This document shows, piece after piece, positions 1 through 6,656 of a DNA stretch of 11,880 nucleotides. Source of the stretch: JANWKA01 sp035533815 (GTDB lineage Bacteria > Bacteroidota > Bacteroidia > Chitinophagales > Chitinophagaceae); contig DATLTB010000120.1 of the NCBI GenBank assembly GCA_035533815.1, forward strand, positions 1 through 11,880. The letters are read 5' to 3'. Position 1 is the stretch's first letter. Each line of letters opens with the position of its first letter. The notes below the pieces were generated by a model that was not told where the DNA came from, did not search any database, and was given only the letters and a program-made list of their open reading frames with translations. Both the position numbers and the translations under genes were made by a program.

Positions 1-1
1 A

Positions 2-1078
2 AGCTATCCCCAAGTCAGCAATACTCCGGTGAACATTACCAGTAACCTGCAGCTATATACAAATTGGCATACATCGGATTCGTCTACCATTACGCTGCAG
101 TTTACTAATGGATCTCAGACTATCCGAAATGTGTCATTTACTATCGGTGATGTAGACAAGGCAAGTGTAACCAGTCCCAGCTATGTGGATTATGTGACCG
201 TTACCGGACTCAATGGCGCCGTAACTGTACAACCCGATAATCTGACCCTGGTTGATACTACAGCGGGATATACCCTGGTAAACGGCAACGAAGCCCTTGG
301 AGATCCCACCAATGGCAACGGCGGTAATTGTCCGAATGTAATTACTGCAGATCCTTCTCCCACACCCAGTGATGCTTCAGTTAATGTGCATTTTACCAAT
401 GACATCAATGAGATCATCATTAAATTCAAGGATCCGCCTGCATTTCAAAGCCCAACCCAAGTTGCCACCCAGGTAATCACCCTTGGTGCAATTACATTCT
501 CTACCGGCCTTAACCCGCTCCCAGTTCAGCTGGGCGATTTCACCGGAAAGCTAAATGGCGATAATGTGAATCTGAACTGGAATACCCTCTCCGAGCTGAA
601 TAATGATCATTTCGATGTGCAGCGCAGCCTGGACGGCCAGTATTTCACCACTATCGGTACTGTAAAAGGCAGCGGCACGACCAATATTCCGCAACAGTAT
701 TCCTATACCGATAATATTCTGAAGATATCCGCTCCCGTCCTGTATTACCGGCTAAACCAGGTCAATTTTGACGGGACCTCTGCATTTTCAAAGATCGTGG
801 AAGTCAAGGTGAACAGCAGTAATATCCGGGTCACCAATATTTATCCCAATCCCTTCATGGATCAGGTGCAGCTCCAGATGCAATTCAATAACAGCGGCAC
901 GGCCTTGATCAACCTGTACAGCCCTGCCGGAACCCAGGTCTATAGTACCCAGCAAACTGTCATCAGCGGGGATAACACCTTTACCCTGGGGAACCTGGCC
1001 AATCTGCCCAGGGGGATGTATATCATTGAGGTCAAGCTCGGTAATTCCGTTTATCGGGACAAACTGCTTAAGCAATAA
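2..1078 (+). CDS. T9SS C-terminal sorting domain protein, 5' end missing
   Basis: This is the C-terminal part (about 358 residues) of a secreted or cell-surface protein exported by the Bacteroidota type IX secretion system. The frame is open to the window edge, so the GTG at 29 is an internal codon and the true start lies upstream. Numbering from that GTG, residues about 10-155 are a beta-rich Ser/Thr/Asn-rich region. Residues about 165-262 form a fibronectin-like module of the kind often found before T9SS tails (LPVQL near its start, FDVQRSLDG, LYYRLNQVNFDG). Residues about 270-349 are a type A sorting domain: YPNPF near 275, then a GTQVY turn, LPRGMY and a KLLKQ end. In this family the tail directs export through the outer membrane and is removed and exchanged for an anchor. 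No catalytic domain is visible in this part, so the activity (adhesin or enzyme) is unknown. A strong terminator follows the stop. Confidence 0.88.
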   Translation, partial: SYPQVSNTPVNITSNLQLYTNWHTSDSSTITLQFTNGSQTIRNVSFTIGDVDKASVTSPSYVDYVTVTGLNGAVTVQPDNLTLVDTTAGYTLVNGNEALGDPTNGNGGNCPNVITADPSPTPSDASVNVHFTNDINEIIIKFKDPPAFQSPTQVATQVITLGAITFSTGLNPLPVQLGDFTGKLNGDNVNLNWNTLSELNNDHFDVQRSLDGQYFTTIGTVKGSGTTNIPQQYSYTDNILKISAPVLYYRLNQVNFDGTSAFSKIVEVKVNSSNIRVTNIYPNPFMDQVQLQMQFNNSGTALINLYSPAGTQVYSTQQTVISGDNTFTLGNLANLPRGMYIIEVKLGNSVYRDKLLKQ

Positions 1079-1104
1079 TCTAAATCATTGTTAATTATAT
1101 AGTT

Positions 1105-1140
1105 AGACCGCCGGGAATATTCCCGGCGGTCTTTTTATTT
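1105..1140 (+). terminator. Intrinsic terminator, 28-bp perfect palindrome
   Basis: Positions 1105-1118 and 1119-1132 are exact reverse complements (arms AGACCGCCGGGAAT and ATTCCCGGCGGTCT). The stem is GC-rich and is followed by a T-rich tail at 1132-1140. It starts 26 nt after the stop of the T9SS protein gene and is a textbook Rho-independent terminator for the plus strand. There is no long A-run on the other side, so it does not look bidirectional. Confidence 0.92.
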
Positions 1141-1157
1141 GAGAATCCTAAAATAAA

Positions 1158-1188
1158 TTGGTTTATTATATAAACTACTTTATATTTG
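1158..1188 (+). promoter_or_regulatory. Bacteroidota-type promoter for the 1193-5472 gene run
   Basis: TATATTTG at 1181-1188 matches the Bacteroidota -7 consensus TAnnTTTG exactly. TTGG at 1158-1161 fits the -33 box, with 20 bp between TTG and the -7 box. Transcription would be expected to start about 5-8 nt after 1188, that is at or next to the ATG at 1193, giving a leaderless or nearly leaderless mRNA. The start-site estimate is inferred from the consensus. Confidence 0.7.
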
Positions 1189-1192
1189 CTTT

Positions 1193-1639
1193 ATGACCTC
1201 CAAAGAATTATTCCTTGTCCTGAACCTTTCCTTGGCTTTTTATAATATCGGAACGATCTGGGCCCATGAAGTGGATATTTTCAGGTCCTGGAAATTCCTG
1301 GATCCGAAGACATTCCTCATAGTACAAAGGGCTCATTGGAAAAAGCTTCCTTACTGGGTATTTATTCCGGTCGGCCTGGCTTTTATCGGATCCCTGGCAT
1401 TATTCGGATTTCATCCCCCGGGTATACCCGTCTGGGAAATCTGGACGGCTTTCCTCTGTCAATTGCTCTCCCTGGTACTTACCGGCATTTTCTGGGGGCA
1501 ATGGCAGGCGAAGCTATCCAGGGATAATGCAGGAGGTCAAAGTCCTTACCTGGACTGGATACTAAAGACTCATTGGATCCGGGTGGCCCTGATCAATGGG
1601 TATGGCCTGATGCTCCTGATGATGACTATGCATTTATAA
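1193..1639 (+). CDS. Four-helix integral membrane protein, unknown function
   Basis: This is a 148-residue inner-membrane protein. Hydrophobic segments lie at about residues 5-23, 52-72, 80-102 and 127-147, with a polar loop of about 28 residues after the first helix that carries an HEVD stretch and a conserved-looking AHWKK. A second THWIR motif precedes the last helix. The four-helix plan with paired His-containing motifs loosely resembles small DUF1772/anthrone-oxygenase-like membrane proteins, but I do not recognise the family with confidence and assign no function. The ATG at 1193 is the only ATG that keeps the first helix. An in-frame TAA at 1154 limits upstream extension. It is first in a same-strand run and ends 39 nt before the TonB-dependent receptor gene, which suggests cotranscription. 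Confidence 0.8.
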   Translation: MTSKELFLVLNLSLAFYNIGTIWAHEVDIFRSWKFLDPKTFLIVQRAHWKKLPYWVFIPVGLAFIGSLALFGFHPPGIPVWEIWTAFLCQLLSLVLTGIFWGQWQAKLSRDNAGGQSPYLDWILKTHWIRVALINGYGLMLLMMTMHL

Positions 1640-1678
1640 TCCTGGCTTTGGCTGGCTTTAAAGGAAAATTGAATTCGA

Positions 1679-3850
1679 ATGAAAAAAAACTTTACCACAA
1701 TGATCCTCATGGCTGCCGCAGGTGTGGTTTCGGGTCAGATCAGGATCTCCGGAAAAGTTACCGATGCCGAACACCATCCCCTGAGCGGCGTAAACCTGGC
1801 TATCCGGGATTCCTATGATGGCACCACCTCCGGGACAGATGGAACCTACTCCTTCACGACTACTGAAAAAGGTCCCCAGGTACTTGAAGCCAGTGAAGCC
1901 GGTTATTCGACGGATACTTTCCCGGTAAATATCAATAACATGCCTTTATCCTATAACCCGGTACTGGTACGCAGCTACGGTCAGCTGAACCTGGTGACGA
2001 TTTCAGCAGGCAGCTTTGAAGCCAGCGATGAACACCGGGGTACCGTCCTGAAACCCCTGGATATCGTCACCACCGCCGGGGCCAATGCCGATGTCATCAG
2101 TGCCCTGAAAACACTTCCCGGCGCCCAGCAGATCGGGGAGAGCAGCGGCCTGTTCGTCCGTGGGGGGACGGGCGAGGAGACCCCGACCTTTATCGACGGC
2201 ATGACGGTGAATGATCCTTATTTCAGCAGCGTTCCCGATATTGCCCAGCGCGGAAGGTTCTCTCCTTTCCTGTTCAAGGGAACTGTTTTCAGCAGCGGTG
2301 GATATTCCGCCCAGTATGGGCAGGGCTTATCCGGAGCAGTCATCCTGGAATCCGAGGACCTGCCCAAACAATCCTCATCGACCCTGGCTGTTTCCAGTGT
2401 TGGATTGGGTCTGGGAACCGATCAGCTTTCCAAAAGCAAGACCTTTTCCTATGGAGGAGATCTGAACTACACGAATCTGGGGCCCTATTATGGCCTGATC
2501 ACCCAGCGGCAGGCTTTTACCACTAAACCGGTCTTCTGGAACGGAGATGTCAATTTCAGGGTCATGACCTCAAAGACAGGTATGCTTAAATTCTATGGCT
2601 ACGGAAATTACAGCAAGCTGGGGTTCCTGCAGCCCAGCCTGAATAATCCGGGGCAGCAGGATATGTTCACCCTGGATAATGAAAACGTCTATACCAATTT
2701 AACTTATACGGACCTGCTGAATGAGCACTGGAAGATATACCTGGGGGCTTCCTACAGTGACAATGCCGATAAGATCGGCCTGGGAGAACAAAGCGGGACG
2801 GGGGACACTTTATTATCCCTCAATCATGTCAATAACCGGGACGGGCTGGCCCAGGGGAAGATCATGATGACCCGATATGTAGGCAGGTTCAGTGCCCTCC
2901 GTTTCGGAACCGAATATCATGATGCGTTCAACAGTTTCGGATATGATCAGTATGATACCAATTATGTGGATCATTATCTGGCGGCCTTTGCGGAGACAGA
3001 CCTTTATTTCACCACGAAGTTCATGGCCAGGATCGGGGTACGCACCGAATATTCCTCGCTGCTCAACAAATGGAATATCGCTCCCCGGATTTCCCTGGCC
3101 TACAAGGTGGCGGATAAGGACCAGTTCAGTGTGGCCTATGGGGATTTTTATGAACGTCCTGATACCCTGTTCTGGCTGAACGGATACGACAAGCTGGGAT
3201 TTGTCCGGGCCACCCATTATATCGCCAGCTTCCAGCGGGTAAGCCATGATTACACTTTCCGGGTGGAAGCCTTCTATAAAAAATATTCCGGTCTGGTCAC
3301 CACGGTGCCGGATACCACCAACGGAGGAAGCGGCTACGCTAAAGGAATAGAGTTGTTCTGGAGGGACCGGAAAACGTTTAAGAATATCGATTACTGGATT
3401 TCCTATTCCTACCTGGACACCAAACGCAAATGGGTGAACTACCCCTTTGCCGCACAACCCAATTTTGCGGCTACCAACACCTTGGATATCGTGTTCAAGA
3501 AATATTTTCCGGCAATCACCTCCAACCTGGGATTGACTTACAGCTTCGCTTCGGGAAGGCCTTATTATGATCCCAACCTCCCGGCAGCGGATTTCCTTTC
3601 AGAGCGGACCATACCCTACAATTCCCTGGGGATCAGCTATGATTACCTGGCCAATATCCATGGTGCCTTCACCGTATTTGTATTATCGATTTCCAATGCC
3701 CTGAACAGCAGCCAGGTATATGGCTATAACTATTCCAATGACAAGACCAGACGCCAGGCTATCGTACCCCCGGCCAACCGGTTCTTTTTCGTGGGCATGT
3801 TCATGAGTTTCGGAGTAAACAGGACCCAGGAGGTGATTGATAATAACTGA
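1679..3850 (+). CDS. TonB-dependent outer-membrane receptor
   Basis: A 723-residue outer-membrane transporter or receptor. Residues 1-19 are a signal peptide (MKK start, hydrophobic core, cleavage likely before Gln20). Residues about 21-97 are a carboxypeptidase-regulatory-like beta-sandwich (ISGKVTDAEHHPLSGVNL, then GTDGTYSF). A TonB-box-like stretch follows near 102-117 (LNLVTISAGSFEASD). The plug covers about 125-226, with FVRGGTGEETPTFIDGM near 159-175 and YSAQYGQGLSGAV near 209-221. The remainder alternates aromatic and polar residues as in a 22-strand barrel and ends on a plausible last strand (RFFFVGMFMSFGV), with a short tail after it. The substrate cannot be read from sequence. There is no SusD-like partner, which argues against a classical polysaccharide utilisation pair. 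Small peptides, metal chelates or other nutrients are possible. A purine-rich AAAGGAAAA lies upstream of the ATG. It sits between a membrane protein gene and an exported TPR-like gene. Confidence 0.93.
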   Translation: MKKNFTTMILMAAAGVVSGQIRISGKVTDAEHHPLSGVNLAIRDSYDGTTSGTDGTYSFTTTEKGPQVLEASEAGYSTDTFPVNINNMPLSYNPVLVRSYGQLNLVTISAGSFEASDEHRGTVLKPLDIVTTAGANADVISALKTLPGAQQIGESSGLFVRGGTGEETPTFIDGMTVNDPYFSSVPDIAQRGRFSPFLFKGTVFSSGGYSAQYGQGLSGAVILESEDLPKQSSSTLAVSSVGLGLGTDQLSKSKTFSYGGDLNYTNLGPYYGLITQRQAFTTKPVFWNGDVNFRVMTSKTGMLKFYGYGNYSKLGFLQPSLNNPGQQDMFTLDNENVYTNLTYTDLLNEHWKIYLGASYSDNADKIGLGEQSGTGDTLLSLNHVNNRDGLAQGKIMMTRYVGRFSALRFGTEYHDAFNSFGYDQYDTNYVDHYLAAFAETDLYFTTKFMARIGVRTEYSSLLNKWNIAPRISLAYKVADKDQFSVAYGDFYERPDTLFWLNGYDKLGFVRATHYIASFQRVSHDYTFRVEAFYKKYSGLVTTVPDTTNGGSGYAKGIELFWRDRKTFKNIDYWISYSYLDTKRKWVNYPFAAQPNFAATNTLDIVFKKYFPAITSNLGLTYSFASGRPYYDPNLPAADFLSERTIPYNSLGISYDYLANIHGAFTVFVLSISNALNSSQVYGYNYSNDKTRRQAIVPPANRFFFVGMFMSFGVNRTQEVIDNN

Positions 3851-3904
3851 AAACCGGGCTTTTTAGAATCAGTCTTTTTAGTTAACTTTTAAAAATATAT
3901 TCCA

Positions 3905-4546
3905 ATGAAAAAAATCTTTTATTCCTTATGCATCTGCTGTTGCGTAATTTCTGCAACAGCCCAGAGTAGTCGTTATATCGCCGCCATGGAAGAAAATGTG
4001 GCCCCGCTGGATAGTGTTTCCAGCATGGATAGCCTGCAGATTCTGTCCAACAATTTCCAACGCATTGCCGAAGCGGAAAAATCAGCCTGGTTGCCGTATT
4101 ATTATGCCGGCTATTGCCAGGCCCTGATCGCCTATATGGAAATGGATATGAACAAGGTGGACGGATATGCCGATCAGGCCGCAATCTTTGCAGCCAAAGC
4201 GGATTCCCTTTCTCCCAATAATTCCGAGGTTCTTTGCCTGAAATCCATGGTTGCCTCCGCCCGGATCAAGGTTGACCCGATGACCCGCGGCATGCAATAT
4301 GGCATGCAGTCGGGTCAGGACCTTCAGAAAGCGGAGACCCTGGATCCTGCCAATCCGCGCGTCTACCTGCTGGAGGGGGAAGGGAAATTTTATACTCCTG
4401 CTGCTTATGGCGGTGGAAAAGCTGCTGCTAAGCCCTTATTACAGGAAGCGGTGGATAAATATGGTTCCTTCAAACCCAAAAGCGATATTGATCCCAGGTG
4501 GGGAGAAGCCCAGGCCACGCAATTGTTGGCCCAGTGCAGTCAATAA
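3905..4546 (+). CDS. Exported TPR-like protein, unknown function
   Basis: A 213-residue protein with a signal peptide (MKKIFYSLC, a Cys-rich core CICCCV, and an ATA|Q cleavage site after residue 19). The mature part is mostly helical and TPR-like. Candidate repeats lie at about 45-78, 87-121 (ending in the TPR-typical SLSPNNSEVLCLKS turn) and 133-160 (QKAETLDPANPRVYLLEG). A Gly/Ala/Tyr-rich loop (YGGGKAAAKP) near 168-177 precedes a last helix pair. It is probably periplasmic and may act as a binding or scaffold partner for the receptor encoded just upstream. That partnership is inferred only from position (54-nt gap, same strand) and from the known role of TPR folds in protein contacts. No enzyme motif is visible. 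The coding sequence contains two notable inverted repeats (3936-3960 and 4281-4317). Confidence 0.8.
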   Translation: MKKIFYSLCICCCVISATAQSSRYIAAMEENVAPLDSVSSMDSLQILSNNFQRIAEAEKSAWLPYYYAGYCQALIAYMEMDMNKVDGYADQAAIFAAKADSLSPNNSEVLCLKSMVASARIKVDPMTRGMQYGMQSGQDLQKAETLDPANPRVYLLEGEGKFYTPAAYGGGKAAAKPLLQEAVDKYGSFKPKSDIDPRWGEAQATQLLAQCSQ

Positions 4547-4561
4547 ATCCAAAATTAATAT

Positions 4562-5173
4562 ATGACCGAACCCACATTTACTCCTGAAGATAGCCTGCGG
4601 TTGATCCAGGACATGGTAAACCGGACCAAGAATGACCTGGCCGATGACAGCTTTTATTTTCTGGTCTGGGGATGGCTGGTGCTGATTGCTTCCCTCAGCC
4701 AGTATGTTTTACTGGTTTTCCTGCATAACCCTTACCATTACCTGGCCTGGCAGCTGATTTGGGTAGGTGTCATCATCTCCGTGATCCATTCAAGGGGGGT
4801 TAGAAAGACCAGCCGGGTCAGGACCTATGTGGGGGAAAGCATGAAATACCTGTGGATGGGCACCTTCATTGCTTTTTTTGTCCTGTCGATGATCTTCACG
4901 GTCAGTGGTTGGGACCGGATCACTATGCTGATTTACCCCGGATATATGATCCTGTATGGTCTGGGTACCTTTGTATCTGGGAACCTGATCAGGTTCCGTC
5001 CCCTGATCATTGGTGGCATCATAGCCTGGCTGCTGGCCATTGGCGCAGCCGGGATGAAATTTGAGGACCAGATCCTGGCGGGGTCGGCGGCCATCCTGGT
5101 CAGTTATATCATTCCGGGATACCTGTTGAGGTACCGCCGCCATAAGATGCGCAAACAGTTTGGAAAGCCATGA
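4562..5173 (+). CDS. Six-helix membrane protein paired with a winged-helix regulator
   Basis: A 203-residue integral membrane protein without a cleavable signal peptide. A polar N-terminal segment (residues 1-28, TPEDSLRLIQDMVNRTKNDL) is followed by hydrophobic segments at about 31-54, 60-77, 95-115, 121-142, 147-163 and 170-188. A basic C-terminal tail (LLRYRRHKMRKQF) should lie in the cytoplasm. I recognise the type as a Bacteroidota membrane protein commonly encoded immediately before a small winged-helix regulator, but it has no assigned function. The gene begins 15 nt after the TPR-like gene, and its TGA overlaps the regulator's ATG (ATGA at 5170-5173). The pairing suggests that the membrane protein may sense something and act through the regulator, which is inference only. 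Confidence 0.82.
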   Translation: MTEPTFTPEDSLRLIQDMVNRTKNDLADDSFYFLVWGWLVLIASLSQYVLLVFLHNPYHYLAWQLIWVGVIISVIHSRGVRKTSRVRTYVGESMKYLWMGTFIAFFVLSMIFTVSGWDRITMLIYPGYMILYGLGTFVSGNLIRFRPLIIGGIIAWLLAIGAAGMKFEDQILAGSAAILVSYIIPGYLLRYRRHKMRKQFGKP

Positions 5174-5472
5174 AAGCGTTCAAAGAACTGGATCCTGTCC
5201 TGCATTCCCAACTCAGGCTGGCCGTGATGTCCATCCTGATTGGGGTAAAAGAGGCAGAATTCACTTATCTGAAGGAAAAGACCGATGCAACGGCTGGCAA
5301 CCTGAGTGTTCAGATCCAGAAACTGAAGGAAGCAGATTATATTGAAGTGAATAAAAGCTTTCCTGATCATTACCCCCAGACCCTTTGCCGGGTCACCCCA
5401 AAAGGAATCAGGGCCTTCGAGGAATATGTCCGGGATATCCAGCAGTATCTGCGGGCTGAAAAAGATAAATGA
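5170..5472 (+). CDS. Small winged-helix transcriptional regulator (HTH_34/MarR-like)
   Basis: A 100-residue protein that is essentially a single winged-helix DNA-binding domain, similar to the Pfam winged-helix family HTH_34 and to MarR/ArsR-type folds. Residues about 5-25 form the first helix (LDPVLHSQLRLAVMSIL). Residues about 30-55 contain the helix-turn-helix (FTYLKEKTDATAGNLSVQIQ, with the recognition helix around AGNLSVQIQKL). The wing follows at about 56-75 (ADYIEVNKSF then TLCRVTPKG), and a C-terminal helix (FEEYVRDIQQYL) probably dimerises. Its ATG overlaps the stop of the upstream membrane gene, so the two are translationally coupled. It closes the gene run and meets pdxA tail to tail with a 12-nt gap. 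It probably regulates its own operon, a common arrangement for this family, but no operator is proven here. Confidence 0.88.
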   Translation: MKAFKELDPVLHSQLRLAVMSILIGVKEAEFTYLKEKTDATAGNLSVQIQKLKEADYIEVNKSFPDHYPQTLCRVTPKGIRAFEEYVRDIQQYLRAEKDK

Positions 5473-5484
5473 TCCCCAGGTTTT

Positions 5485-6555
5485 TCATTCAGCGGCGATC
5501 TCCACTTTCTTCAGGGGATTTTTGGTATTTTCCTGGAAGTTTTTGCGCTGATTGATGATATCCACGCAGGTGAAGATTGCCTGCCTGAAAGAGGATTCAT
5601 CAGCTATGTTTTTACCTGCAATGTCAAAAGCTGTCCCGTGATCGGGAGAAGTCCGGACGACAGGTAAGCCTGCAGTATAATTGACACCGGGAGCCGGGGC
5701 CAGTGATTTGAAGGGGATAAGGCCCTGGTCATGGTACATGGCCAGTACAGCGTCAAACTGATGATGCATCTGCCGGGCAAAAAAGGCATCCGCACTGTAG
5801 GGCCCGAAACAAAGGATATTACTTTGCTTGGCCAGCTGGATTGCCGGTGCAATGATGGTCTTTTCTTCATCCCCGATAAGCCCCTCATCTCCGGCATGGG
5901 GGTTCAGGGCAAGGATAGCGATTTTGGGACCGGCTATCCCGAAGTCCCTGATCAGGGATTCCTTCATTATTTGCAGCTTGCTCAGTATGATCTCGGTGCC
6001 AAGGGTTTTTTTGACCTCCCCCAGGGGAATATGTTCGGTAACCAGTCCCACCCGAAGCCCTTCGCTCACCATCAGCATCAGCACGTCCCTGGTACCAAAG
6101 AACTCTTTGAGGAAGGGAGTGTGCCCGGTATAGCGGAAATCCTGGCTTTGCATGTTCTTCTTGTGCACGGGCCCGGTGACCATCCCATCAATCTGGCGGT
6201 CCTTCAGGCATTGGGTGCAGACCACCAGGGACCGGATGGCATACTTGCCCCCGGTTTCATTGATCACCCCGGGATTGATCACCAGTTCCTCCTCCCAGCA
6301 GTTGAATACATTGACCTGCCTGACATTAATTTTGCTGAAATCCTTGATGTTCTGGTAATTGAAAGCGCTTTCTTCCGCAGGGGCCATTTTACGGTAGAAA
6401 TTGATGGTTTTATTGGAAGCAAAGATCACCGGGGTGCAGATCTCTGTCATCCGATTATCTGAAAAGGTCTTTATGATCAGTTCAATGCCAATACCGTTGA
6501 TATCTCCGGTAGTTATTCCCAGGACCGGCTTATTGGGATGAATGCTGCTTTCCAT
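5485..6555 (-). CDS. pdxA: 4-hydroxythreonine-4-phosphate dehydrogenase
   Basis: A 356-residue cytoplasmic enzyme of the DXP-dependent vitamin B6 route. It oxidises 4-phosphohydroxy-L-threonine with NAD; the product decarboxylates and is condensed by PdxJ to pyridoxine 5'-phosphate. Family motifs are all present. Substrate contacts lie in TGHTPFL (His145, Thr146). The three metal-ligand histidines are His175 (TEHIPLG), His220 (NPHAGDEG) and His275 (YHDQGLIPFK). GPYSADAFF lies near 251 and RTSPDHGTAFDIAGK near 301. The N-terminal loop reads GDINGIGIE where enterobacterial enzymes have GDPAGIGPE; I believe this is usual in Bacteroidota. Length is slightly above the usual 330, from a basic C-terminal tail. 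The ATG at 6555 lies about 23 nt downstream of the estimated start of a divergent promoter. In E. coli pdxA and rsmA share an operon; here they are adjacent but divergent. Confidence 0.97.
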   Translation of the reverse strand: MESSIHPNKPVLGITTGDINGIGIELIIKTFSDNRMTEICTPVIFASNKTINFYRKMAPAEESAFNYQNIKDFSKINVRQVNVFNCWEEELVINPGVINETGGKYAIRSLVVCTQCLKDRQIDGMVTGPVHKKNMQSQDFRYTGHTPFLKEFFGTRDVLMLMVSEGLRVGLVTEHIPLGEVKKTLGTEIILSKLQIMKESLIRDFGIAGPKIAILALNPHAGDEGLIGDEEKTIIAPAIQLAKQSNILCFGPYSADAFFARQMHHQFDAVLAMYHDQGLIPFKSLAPAPGVNYTAGLPVVRTSPDHGTAFDIAGKNIADESSFRQAIFTCVDIINQRKNFQENTKNPLKKVEIAAE

Positions 6556-6580
6556 ATCTGCTGTTTCAGTCTCGTTTAAT

Positions 6581-6630
6581 CCGGCAAATTTACGATTTTA
6601 CTTTTGCCGGCTTATGCAATTAAGGCATAA
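6581..6630. repeat. Two adjacent inverted repeats between pdxA and rsmA
   Basis: CCGGCAAA at 6581-6588 and TTTGCCGG at 6603-6610 are exact reverse complements (8 bp, 14-nt spacer). TTATGC at 6612-6617 and GCATAA at 6625-6630 form a second perfect repeat (6 bp, 7-nt spacer). The first spans the pdxA -7 box and the rsmA -33 box; the second lies between the rsmA boxes. They could be operators, or partly a by-product of two promoter boxes facing each other. Confidence 0.6.
6585..6619 (-). promoter_or_regulatory. Candidate pdxA promoter
   Basis: Read on the minus strand, TAAATTTG occupies 6592-6585 and matches the Bacteroidota -7 box TAnnTTTG exactly. It would place the transcript start near 6578-6580 and give a leader of roughly 23-25 nt before the pdxA ATG. 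The nearest TTG for a -33 box (6619-6617) is 24 bp away, longer than the usual 19-21, so only the -7 box is well supported. Confidence 0.5.
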
Positions 6631-6635
6631 ATTTG
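6603..6635 (+). promoter_or_regulatory. Candidate rsmA promoter
   Basis: TTTG at 6603-6606 (within TTTTG at 6602-6606) and TAAATTTG at 6628-6635 match the Bacteroidota -33 and -7 boxes with a 21-bp spacer. The start of transcription would fall near 6640-6643. This rules against the TTG at 6633 as a start codon because it would lie inside the promoter, and it supports the ATG at 6657. Confidence 0.7.
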
Positions 6636-6656
6636 CTGCTGTTTCCACTTTCTGGC

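Noticed and set aside
29..31. GTG at 29 as the start of the T9SS protein
   Set aside because: The frame is open to the window edge, no signal peptide follows the GTG, and T9SS cargo must have one; the start is upstream.
2813..3457. 214-codon minus-strand open frame opposite the TonB-dependent receptor
   Set aside because: It is the antisense shadow of the barrel-coding region; the plus-strand protein is well supported.
3883..3890. TAACTTTT as a separate promoter for the TPR-like gene
   Set aside because: It differs from TAnnTTTG at the last base and no TTG-type -33 box lies 19-21 bp upstream; cotranscription with the receptor is simpler.
1193..5472. SusC/SusD-type polysaccharide utilisation locus
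   Set aside because: There is a TonB-dependent receptor but no SusD-like lipoprotein and no glycoside hydrolase or lyase in the run.
5473..5484. Terminator between the convergent regulator gene and pdxA
   Set aside because: The gap is only 12 nt and I see no stem with a T-tract there; termination presumably occurs inside the opposing gene.
5731..6462. 243-codon plus-strand open frame opposite pdxA
   Set aside because: It lies entirely antisense to a clear pdxA with all catalytic motifs, and its translation has no domain or signal I recognise.
6633..6656. Upstream TTG start for rsmA
   Set aside because: The TTG is part of the TAAATTTG -7 box (6628-6635), so it cannot be in the mRNA, and homologues begin near MGKLKKSLGQHF.
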